Shown here: positions 49,043 to 56,747 of the stretch, piece by piece
Numbering within the stretch: the first letter of the stretch is position 1
How the letters are laid out: each line of letters starts with the position of its first letter
Notes under the pieces: model-generated
What the model saw: the letters and a program-made list of their open reading frames with translations, nothing else
Told to the model about the DNA's origin: nothing
Databases searched by the model: none
Origin: Phaeospirillum sp.
GTDB lineage: Bacteria; Pseudomonadota; Alphaproteobacteria; Rhodospirillales; Magnetospirillaceae
Direction of reading: 5' to 3'
DNA length: 64,000 nucleotides
Assembly (NCBI GenBank): GCA_030651575.1
Contig: JAUSFB010000027.1
Coordinates: forward strand, 124,001 to 188,000
Made by a program: the position numbers and the translations under genes

Positions 49043-50305
49043 CTACAGCCGGAAATCGACGAAAGCGGCGCGGCGCAGGTCGCGCAGGTAACGCTTGCCC
49101 TGCAAATCCATGCGCTCGTCCTCGATTTGACGCCGGATCGCCTCTCGCGAGGGCAACCCCGCCTCGCCCCCCAGACCACTGCGCGAGCAGACCATGAAGA
49201 CCATCAGACCATCACTGCCATCGGTGGGGGCGCTGACCTTGTTGACGGGAAGGTTGGTAATGCCGCCCTGAACGACCGCGGGCAGATCGGACTTGCGGGT
49301 ATTGTTGACGCGGTTGGACTTGGCGGAATTAAGCTTGCGCCCGAACTCCTCGAAATCGCCGCAGGTCTTGAGCGGCGCGGTCAGTTCGGCCGCCTTGGCC
49401 GCCAACTGCTCACGCGGGACCGCCCCCCCCGCCGGATTGGGAAAGAAGATCTGCGCGACGCTGACGATCTCGTCCTCGGCCTGACCCTGGCCGGAAACCC
49501 GCTTATCGACAACTGCGAGGATATTGTAGCCATTGCTGATTCTGATCAGGGGGCTGACATCGCCCTTGCCCAGCGGAACGACCGCGGCCTTGATCTCATC
49601 ATCGAGATTGATGTCGACCACCCAGCCCAGCATGCCGCCATTGCCGGCACTGCCGGTCTGCGAGAACTGCCGGGCCAGCGCCTGAAAGGGGGCGCCCGCC
49701 TTGAGCTGATCGAGCAGACGTTCACCCATACGCCGCGCCTCCTCCTCCTGAGCCGGGGAGTCGACGCTGAGAAAAATCTCGGCCAGCAGGTATTCGGAAC
49801 GGCCCAGATTCTGCTTCAACCCGTCCAGGCGATCATTGATCTCGTCCTCGCCAACCTTGACGTTGGGCTGGAGCACCCGGGTGGTCAGCTTGATCCAGGC
49901 CAGATCGGCCCGGATCTGGTCGCGGGCCGCATCGGTATCGACTCCGGCCTTGGACAGCATGGACAGCAAACCGCCGGTCGGCATTTTATTTTGCAGCTCG
50001 ACCCCACGGATGCTGCGGCCGATATCTTCGGCGGAGACGCTGATCTTGACCCGATTAGCCTCTTGAAGCTGCAATCGCTCGTCGATCATCTTGCGCAGGA
50101 CCTGGGGAACGGCGCGGCGGCGGTTCTCCAGATTGTCCGGGAACCCCGACATGACCAGGGCCAGCTTCACGCGCCCCTCCAGATCATGAATCGAGATGAT
50201 CTCGTCATTGACCACGGCGGCGATCCGATCGACCTCCTGCGCCTTGGCGACGGAAACGCACATCATGACGCAACCGATGACGGCGACGGCGAAACGAGCC
50301 AACAT
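49043..50305 (-). CDS. surA: Periplasmic chaperone/peptidyl-prolyl isomerase SurA
   Basis: 420 aa from the ATG at 50303-50305 (GGAGGA 8 nt upstream); 16 further upstream codons are open but would bury the signal peptide. Signal peptide ends CVSVAKAQ. The SurA N-terminal domain (DRIAAVVNDEIISIHDLEGRVKLALVMSG) is followed by one clear parvulin domain (about 155-260, YLLAEIFLSVDSPAQEEEAR, LARQFSQTGSAGNGGMLGWV). It escorts outer-membrane proteins such as LptD, whose gene is next. Confidence 0.93.
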   Translation of the reverse strand: MLARFAVAVIGCVMMCVSVAKAQEVDRIAAVVNDEIISIHDLEGRVKLALVMSGFPDNLENRRRAVPQVLRKMIDERLQLQEANRVKISVSAEDIGRSIRGVELQNKMPTGGLLSMLSKAGVDTDAARDQIRADLAWIKLTTRVLQPNVKVGEDEINDRLDGLKQNLGRSEYLLAEIFLSVDSPAQEEEARRMGERLLDQLKAGAPFQALARQFSQTGSAGNGGMLGWVVDINLDDEIKAAVVPLGKGDVSPLIRISNGYNILAVVDKRVSGQGQAEDEIVSVAQIFFPNPAGGAVPREQLAAKAAELTAPLKTCGDFEEFGRKLNSAKSNRVNNTRKSDLPAVVQGGITNLPVNKVSAPTDGSDGLMVFMVCSRSGLGGEAGLPSREAIRRQIEDERMDLQGKRYLRDLRRAAFVDFRL

Positions 50306-50371
50306 CCTGGCAATCCTCCATACCGATCCGGCCTCGCGTATTTCCGGGGCCAAGCGGCGGGGTTGGGAGTT

Positions 50372-53143
50372 CTAGAACACGCTGAACGGAGCCTCGCCAA
50401 GCGTCTTCAACACAACGGTCAGCATCAGATTATATCCAGACCGCACGTCTGGATTGTCTGAAAAAGATCGATCCATCGTCGCCCGCACAGCGAAGCACTC
50501 GTCATTATACATTGCCCCGACATTCCAACCAAGAATGCCGCCAGTCTTTGTAAGATCCTGGCTCAGGGATGCACTATAGCGCCAGTACTTGGCAAACGCC
50601 GAGTTCAATCCATAGGCAACGTATTGACGACGGGGATAGATCATTCCACCATCACTCGGCGAGGAGGACAGCAGCGCATAGGAAGTCGTAAAGTTCAGGG
50701 CCTGCGGGCCGACGGAAAGTGAAGCCTCGTTGCGCCGCACCTCAAGCGTGGTCTTGTCCAGACGAACCCGATCCGTCAACGTCACAAAACCGACCGGTCG
50801 GACATCCACCCGGCCCAGGTAATCCGAGAACGTGCTGGAAAAGCCGCTTCCGTCCCGGAAGGTCGAATCCACGTGCTGACGCCAGCCCTGCGCCCCCTGA
50901 ATCGCGATCATGCCACCGTGAACGGGATAGCCCGCCCACCGCAGCCCATAACCGCCGCGTGTCCCGCCCTCGACCCGGTCAAGGCCCACCAGACGGTTCG
51001 GCCGCATGACATTGGTCTCGTCCAGCTCGAAGGCCAGCGAATCCTCGTTGGGGATCTTGACGCTGTTGCCGCCGACCGGGCTGGTGGCGACCATGGCCAT
51101 CGGCTCGATCACCTGGGACAACAGCCCTCCCGTACGAACGAAGGGATAGCGCCAGTTCACGGACGCTTCCGGTATAGCTCGCCCGGTGGTGGCGTCGCCG
51201 CTGGCGGTTGAGGTCAGGTTCTGGGCACGGTAGCCGTCGCCGCGAACGCTGGCGGAGACCAGGAAGACCTGCCCGTCCGGGGATGTGAAGGGAAGATTCC
51301 AGGCGGTGCGGTGCGACAGGCGTTGCGCCTCGACCCCCTGGGTGCGCGTATAGGACATGAAATCATTGTCGAAGGTCCAGTAGCTGCCGGCCCAACCGGG
51401 GCTGCTGATGTTCTGCGTCACGATATGGGGCAGCACCACCGGGATCTTGGAATTGTCCTCGATGACGCGGTGGCCCTGGAACGACAAGGTTTCAGCCATG
51501 GCGTAGTTGCGTCGCCCGAACCCCTCGACATAGGGCCGGGTCAGCAGCCACGGGCGGTCGTTATCGGTGCGGACGCGGTAGACTGACCGGTAAGTTTCGT
51601 CAGACTGGTTCTGGACCTGCCAGCCGGCCCGCCAGACCCTGTCCAGCTCGACCACGCCCTTCGACTCCACATGGCCACGGATAGTTCCGCTCAGGCGATC
51701 GGCGGTTATGCTCGCCTGGGTCTTCGCCTCGCCATAGACGCCGCGCCACCGGTGCTCACCCAACAGATGGACGTGCTTCATGACATCGGTCGCGACGCCC
51801 TCGGTGGTCGGATTGGTCGACAAGGCCGGCGTCTCGGTCGAGGTCATGAAACGCGGCGTCAGGGTAAAGTCTTCCTGGTCCGACATGACAAAGAAATAGG
51901 GCGTCGAGACCGTCGCCCCCAGGGTGCTGTTAAACCCGACCGTCGGCGCCAGAAAGCCGCTCTTGCGCTTGACCGACGGATCGGGATGGGACAGGTAGGG
52001 AGTATACAGGACGGGAACGCCGGCCAGCTCGATCCAGGCGTCGCGATACTCGATCTGCGCCTCGGCCTGGTTATGGGTGACGCGGGCCGCCTTGGCCTGC
52101 CAGATGGGAGTCGCGTCCGGATCATCCCGACAGGGCTCGCAGGCGGTATAGACTACCCGGTCAAAGTCGGTCCGGTCCCCGCCGACCCGCTGGCCGACCT
52201 GGGCGGCAAGGCGCGAATTATCGGCCAAAATCATACGGATATCGCGGGCGACGCCGTTCTTGAAATCGCCGGTCAGCTCGAAATACTCGGCGAAGGTCAC
52301 TTCGCCGGAGGGCTCGGTCAGAACGACATTGCCCGTCGCCCCCATCACATCTTGCTTCAGGTTGTAGGTGAGGGTGTCGGCGGAAACGGTCCGGCCGCTC
52401 TGCATCATCTCGACGCGGCCCTTGGCGGTGACGATGTTGTATTCGCGGTCATAGACGATCTGATCGGCCACCATGCGGACCGGCGGATCCTCGCCCTCGT
52501 CGCGCCGGTCCTGCCGGGCCACCGATTTCGGAATGATGCGAGGCGGCTTTTTCATGCCGACCGCATCGCTGTCGCGGTCCACGTCGGCGGGAACGACGCT
52601 GACCATCACCGACCGGCCACCGCGCGGGCCAAAGGGAAGCGCGGTCCCGGCGGGAGGGGCGTCGGCGCTGGCGGCCCGACGGATGGGAGCCGGAGCGGCG
52701 GGGGCCGAAGCGGCAGGGGCTGGCGCGGCAGGGGCTGGCGCGGCGACCGAGGTGGCGGCGCTGCGCGGCCGGGGGGCCTGGACAACCTCGTCCTCGCCCC
52801 AGGCCTGTCCCCAACCGCCGATTTCGGGGTAAGCCCCGCCCTCGATCATCGGCGGCGCATTATTGACCGGCGCGGAGGAGCGGGCCGAGGCCGCGCCCGC
52901 CGGCAAACTGGACGGCAGGGCGGCGGCGGCGGGCGGCGCGACATATCCCGGCGCGACAGCCGCCGGCCGGCGCGACGGAGCGGAAGGCCGAACCGCCGGA
53001 GCGGCATCATCGCCCCAGGCCTGTCCCCAGCCGCCGATTTCGGGGTGGGCGTCGCCGGCCAGCGTATCGGCATGGGCGAATCCACTCAGCGCCGTCGAGG
53101 ACGCCAGTATGGTCAGCAGCAGAAGGGGGCGGGTTTTTGACAC
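50372..53143 (-). CDS. lptD: LPS assembly outer-membrane protein LptD
   Basis: 923 aa from a GTG start (GAGGA 4 nt upstream). Signal peptide (about 1-25). Residues ~26-200 are a long Pro/Ala-rich extension with the motif PEIGGWGQAWG twice (34-44 and 106-116). Then the OstA/LptA-like N-terminal domain (about 225-370, VRMVADQIVYDREYNIVTAKGRVEMM) and the C-terminal beta-barrel (LPS_assembly) to the final Phe. A pair of nearby cysteines occurs in YTACEPCRDD. LptD with LptE inserts LPS in the outer leaflet. The extension makes it longer than E. coli LptD (784 aa). Confidence 0.92.
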   Translation of the reverse strand: MSKTRPLLLLTILASSTALSGFAHADTLAGDAHPEIGGWGQAWGDDAAPAVRPSAPSRRPAAVAPGYVAPPAAAALPSSLPAGAASARSSAPVNNAPPMIEGGAYPEIGGWGQAWGEDEVVQAPRPRSAATSVAAPAPAAPAPAASAPAAPAPIRRAASADAPPAGTALPFGPRGGRSVMVSVVPADVDRDSDAVGMKKPPRIIPKSVARQDRRDEGEDPPVRMVADQIVYDREYNIVTAKGRVEMMQSGRTVSADTLTYNLKQDVMGATGNVVLTEPSGEVTFAEYFELTGDFKNGVARDIRMILADNSRLAAQVGQRVGGDRTDFDRVVYTACEPCRDDPDATPIWQAKAARVTHNQAEAQIEYRDAWIELAGVPVLYTPYLSHPDPSVKRKSGFLAPTVGFNSTLGATVSTPYFFVMSDQEDFTLTPRFMTSTETPALSTNPTTEGVATDVMKHVHLLGEHRWRGVYGEAKTQASITADRLSGTIRGHVESKGVVELDRVWRAGWQVQNQSDETYRSVYRVRTDNDRPWLLTRPYVEGFGRRNYAMAETLSFQGHRVIEDNSKIPVVLPHIVTQNISSPGWAGSYWTFDNDFMSYTRTQGVEAQRLSHRTAWNLPFTSPDGQVFLVSASVRGDGYRAQNLTSTASGDATTGRAIPEASVNWRYPFVRTGGLLSQVIEPMAMVATSPVGGNSVKIPNEDSLAFELDETNVMRPNRLVGLDRVEGGTRGGYGLRWAGYPVHGGMIAIQGAQGWRQHVDSTFRDGSGFSSTFSDYLGRVDVRPVGFVTLTDRVRLDKTTLEVRRNEASLSVGPQALNFTTSYALLSSSPSDGGMIYPRRQYVAYGLNSAFAKYWRYSASLSQDLTKTGGILGWNVGAMYNDECFAVRATMDRSFSDNPDVRSGYNLMLTVVLKTLGEAPFSVF

Positions 53144-53159
53144 GTCGTCCTCGGCCGGT

Positions 53160-54281
53160 TCAGACGGGATCGGTCGCCATGGCGACAGCGCGGCGGCGCG
53201 GCCATGGCGGTCGGGCCAGCACCCACAGGCCAAAGCCGATGGGGATGACGGCGGTGATGTAGATCAGCGGCACCAGGGCGAGATTGCCGGTCGAAATATT
53301 GGAAATCCCGAGCGCGGCCGCCTGGGCCGCCACCATCAGTCCGATGGCGGACAGGACCTGGGCCGCCTGACCGCGCCGGTCAAAGCCGGCCGTCAGCAAA
53401 ATACAGGCGGCAAGCAGCGGAAAGCCCAGATTGTACAGCGGCGAGGTCAGCCGCGAATGCAGCTCGACCTTGAACCGCCGGTACTCGTTGGGACTGGCCT
53501 CGCCGGCCTTGATGTCGAGCAGCTCGGTCAGGGTCCGCTCGCGGGCGTCGCGGAACCGGTCGGGCTTGGCGCCGGTGGCGGTGGCGAAATCGACGGTGTA
53601 GCTGTCGAAGTACAGCAGCGACAGCTTGCCGGTGCCTGGCGTCACTTCCTGGCGGTTGCCGTTGATCATCAACACCCTCGGCCCCGTCTCGGTGTACACC
53701 AGCGCACCCTTTTCCGCCATCAAGGTCACCGCACGGCTGGGCGTGCGCTTGTCGTGAACCAGCAACCCCTGCAACTCACCGGCCGACGTCCGGGACCGGA
53801 CATAGATGGTCAGGCCGTCGCCGAACTTGTTGAAGACGCCTTCCTGCAACAGCACGTTGGTGATGTCGTTGCGGATGGTCCACTGCATCTCGTGGAAACT
53901 GCGCACCGTCATCGGGATCAGCCAGCAGGTCAGCGTATACCCGATCGCGGTGGTGATCAGTCCCAGGATAATGGCGGGCCGGGCCAGGGCCATATGACTG
54001 AGACCGGCCGCCCGCAGCACCACCAGTTCCCGATCCGCGATGAGTTTGTTGTAGGTGAAAAGCACTACGGCGAAAAGGGAAATCGGGATGATGACCACCA
54101 GGAAGCCGGGCATCAGCAGCATGGTCAGCTTAAGGAACGAGCCGATACTGAGACCCTTGTTGACGATCATCTCGACAAAGCGCAGCGACTGCGTCAGCCA
54201 CAAGACACAGGTCAGCGCAATGGAGACGAACAGCATCCCCACTACCATTTGGCGCAGTATGTATCGCGTTATTCCCGACAT
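53160..54281 (-). CDS. lptF: LPS export ABC transporter permease (LptF/LptG family)
   Basis: 373 aa. Membrane helices near the N-terminus (TRYILRQMVVGMLFVSIALTCVLWLTQSL), 48-125 and 295-360, enclosing a periplasmic beta-jellyroll (about 130-280). NEYRRFKVELHSRLTSPLYNLGFPLLA is the conserved cytoplasmic-loop signature. It builds the inner-membrane channel of the Lpt system with LptB. I chose LptF because it heads the lptD block; LptG is possible. The partner permease gene is not in the window. Confidence 0.85.
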   Translation of the reverse strand: MSGITRYILRQMVVGMLFVSIALTCVLWLTQSLRFVEMIVNKGLSIGSFLKLTMLLMPGFLVVIIPISLFAVVLFTYNKLIADRELVVLRAAGLSHMALARPAIILGLITTAIGYTLTCWLIPMTVRSFHEMQWTIRNDITNVLLQEGVFNKFGDGLTIYVRSRTSAGELQGLLVHDKRTPSRAVTLMAEKGALVYTETGPRVLMINGNRQEVTPGTGKLSLLYFDSYTVDFATATGAKPDRFRDARERTLTELLDIKAGEASPNEYRRFKVELHSRLTSPLYNLGFPLLAACILLTAGFDRRGQAAQVLSAIGLMVAAQAAALGISNISTGNLALVPLIYITAVIPIGFGLWVLARPPWPRRRAVAMATDPV

Positions 54282-54290
54282 CGCCGGGGA

Positions 54291-55745
54291 TTATAGACAT
54301 CCCCCGGGCGGTCGAACAGAGAAACCACGCCCGTCTCGGGGAAAAGACACCACCTTGCCCGGGTTCATGAGTCCCGATGGGTCCAGCACCGCCTTGACCC
54401 CGCGCATCAGGTCCAGGTCCAGCGTCGGTTTGTAATGCGCCAATTCGTCCAGTTTAAGCCGGCCGATACCGTGCTCGGCCGAGATGCTGCCCTCCATCTC
54501 GACCACGATATCGTGAACGACGCGGTTCATCCTGCTCCACTCGGCCAGGAAAGCCTGCTTGTCGGCTCCATCGGGCTGGGTCAGGTTGAAATGGGTGTTG
54601 CCGTCGCCAAGATGGCCGAACGCCACCACCACCACCCCCGGCAACGCCGCCTCCACCGCCCGGGTGCAGCGGCGGATCATCTCCGGCACCAGCGAGGTCG
54701 CCACCGCCACGTCGTGCTTGATGGAGCCGCCCTCTTTCTTCTGGGCCTCGGGAATGCCTTCACGGATCCGCCACAGGGCGCGGCGCTGTTCCAGGCTTTC
54801 GGCCAGCACCACATCGACAGCGAGGCCCTCGCCCAGCGCCTCGGCCAACATGGCCTCCAGCGCCTCGCGCAGGCCGCCGGGCCGCGACGACGACAATTCC
54901 AGCAGCAGGTACCAGGGATGCGGAACCGCGAAAGGGTCACGGATGCCGGGAATATGGCGCAGGCACAGCTCCAGCCCGATGCGCGGGATCAGTTCGCAGG
55001 CGGTGACGGCGTCGCCGCTGGTCCGGCGCGCCCGCGCCAGCAGCACCAGCGCCGCGTCGAGGTCGTCCAGGGCGACCAGAGCGGTCTGACGCTCGGCGAT
55101 GGCGGGAAACAGCTTCAGCACGGCGGCGGTGACCACGCCCAGGGTTCCCTCGGCCCCGATGAACAGGTGATGCAGGGCGTAGCCGGTATTGTCCTTACGC
55201 AGGCGTTTCAGCCCGTTCCAGATCCTGCCATCGGGCAGCACCACCTCCAGCCCCAGCACCAGATCGCGGGTATTGCCATAGCGCAACACATTGGTGCCGC
55301 CGGCATTGGTCGAGATATTGCCGCCGATCCGGCATGACCCTTCCGCCCCCAGACTGAGGGGAAACAGGCAGCCGACCTCCGCCGCCGCCGCCTGGACCGT
55401 GGCCAGCACGCAGCCGGCCTCGACCGTCAGGGTGAAGTCGATGGGATCGACCCTGCGGATTCGGGTCAGGCGCTCGGTGGAGATCACCACCGAATCGCCC
55501 CGCTCGGACGGCACGCCACCGCCGCACAGGCCGGTATTGCCGCCCTGGGGCACCATGGCGATGCCGGCCGTGGCGCAGGCCGCGACCACGGCTGCGACCT
55601 CTCCGGTCGAGCCGGGCCGCGCCACCGCCAGCGCCGCGCCATGATACAGGCCGCGCTCTTCCTCCAGATAGGGGGCGAGGTCGGCGGCTCCGGTCAGGAC
55701 ATTGCCGGCCCCGACGATGGCGGAAAGCTGCTCCAGCAGACTCAT
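54291..55745 (-). CDS. FAD-linked 2-hydroxyacid dehydrogenase (GlcD/D-lactate dehydrogenase family)
   Basis: 484 aa. FAD-binding PCMH domain (about 40-220) with VPQGGNTGLCGGGVP and AEGSCRIGGNISTNAGGTNVLRYGNTRDLVLG; the C-terminal FAD-oxidase domain ends with GHLGDGNTHFNL and EHGIGRLKLDEL (metal/substrate His residues). It oxidises a D-2-hydroxyacid such as D-lactate, glycolate or D-2-hydroxyglutarate; the substrate cannot be chosen. It overlaps the tsaC-like gene by 4 nt. Confidence 0.9.
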   Translation of the reverse strand: MSLLEQLSAIVGAGNVLTGAADLAPYLEEERGLYHGAALAVARPGSTGEVAAVVAACATAGIAMVPQGGNTGLCGGGVPSERGDSVVISTERLTRIRRVDPIDFTLTVEAGCVLATVQAAAAEVGCLFPLSLGAEGSCRIGGNISTNAGGTNVLRYGNTRDLVLGLEVVLPDGRIWNGLKRLRKDNTGYALHHLFIGAEGTLGVVTAAVLKLFPAIAERQTALVALDDLDAALVLLARARRTSGDAVTACELIPRIGLELCLRHIPGIRDPFAVPHPWYLLLELSSSRPGGLREALEAMLAEALGEGLAVDVVLAESLEQRRALWRIREGIPEAQKKEGGSIKHDVAVATSLVPEMIRRCTRAVEAALPGVVVVAFGHLGDGNTHFNLTQPDGADKQAFLAEWSRMNRVVHDIVVEMEGSISAEHGIGRLKLDELAHYKPTLDLDLMRGVKAVLDPSGLMNPGKVVSFPRDGRGFSVRPPGGCL

Positions 55746-56704
55746 GGCGTCCCCCTCGGCGCGGCGGCGCGGCGCAAGCGATCATTGATGGCCAGCCCCA
55801 AACCGTGCTCGGGGACCGGCGCCACCGCGATCCCGACAAGGTCGGGCCGGTCCAGGGCGCGCAGCATGGCGAACAGATTGGCGGCGGCCTCGGCCAGATC
55901 GCCGGACGGCGACAGGTTGAGGGTGGCAGGCCCCGGCCCGAAGCCCAGCAGCGCCTCGCCCACCCCGGCCTCGGCCGCGTTCAGCCGGACCGGCAGCGAC
56001 GGCGCGTAATGGCTTTCCAACTGCCCCGGCGAGCGGGGCGCGTCGGGAGAATCCGTAGGGCGCGACAACGGACCGCCCAATGCGGCCTCCAGCGCCTCCA
56101 CCGCCACCCCGCCGGGGCGCAGCAGGGCCGGACGGTCGCCGGACAGGTCGATCACCGTGGACTCGACCCCGACCCGGCACGGCCCGCCATCGAGAATCAT
56201 CGCCACCCGCCCGCCCAGGCACTGGGCCACATGCCGGGCGGTGGTGGGGCTCACCGCGCCGGAACGGTTGGCCGAGGGCGCCGCCAGCGGCCGCCCCGCC
56301 GCCGAAATCAGCGCCAGCGCCACCGGATGATCGGGCATCCGCACCGCGATGGAATCGAGACCGGCGCTGGCCAGCAGCGATACCGGGGAACCGGCCCGGC
56401 GCGGTAGAACCATCGTCAACGGCCCCGGCCAGAACATCCGGGCCAGGGTCAGGGCCGGGCCGGTCATGTCCACCAGGGCGGCGGCCTGTTCGACCGAAGC
56501 GACATGGGCGATCAGCGGGTTGAAACTGGGGCGGCCCTTGGCCTCGAAGATGGCGGCGACTGCGCGGTCGCAGGTGGCGTCGCCGCCCAGGCCATAAACC
56601 GTCTCGGTGGGAAACGCCACCAGCCGGCCGGCGGCCAGCGCCGCGCCGGCCTCGGCGATGGCGGCGGGAGTGGCGGCAAGGATGGCGGCGGATGTCGTGC
56701 TCAT
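55742..56704 (-). CDS. sua5: L-threonylcarbamoyladenylate synthase (TsaC/Sua5 type)
   Basis: 320 aa from the ATG at 56702-56704. The N-terminal YrdC domain (about 10-200) has PTETVYGLGGDA, KGRPSFNPLIAHV and APSANRSGAVSPTTA; the C-terminal Sua5 domain (about 215-320) follows the GQLESHYAPSLP linker. It makes threonylcarbamoyl-AMP from threonine, bicarbonate and ATP for t6A in tRNA. A TTG six codons upstream is an alternative start. Confidence 0.93.
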   Translation of the reverse strand: MSTTSAAILAATPAAIAEAGAALAAGRLVAFPTETVYGLGGDATCDRAVAAIFEAKGRPSFNPLIAHVASVEQAAALVDMTGPALTLARMFWPGPLTMVLPRRAGSPVSLLASAGLDSIAVRMPDHPVALALISAAGRPLAAPSANRSGAVSPTTARHVAQCLGGRVAMILDGGPCRVGVESTVIDLSGDRPALLRPGGVAVEALEAALGGPLSRPTDSPDAPRSPGQLESHYAPSLPVRLNAAEAGVGEALLGFGPGPATLNLSPSGDLAEAAANLFAMLRALDRPDLVGIAVAPVPEHGLGLAINDRLRRAAAPRGTP

Positions 56705-56747
56705 GCCGGAAAGATAGAGCAAACCCGACGGCGAGGGCTAGTCTCGA

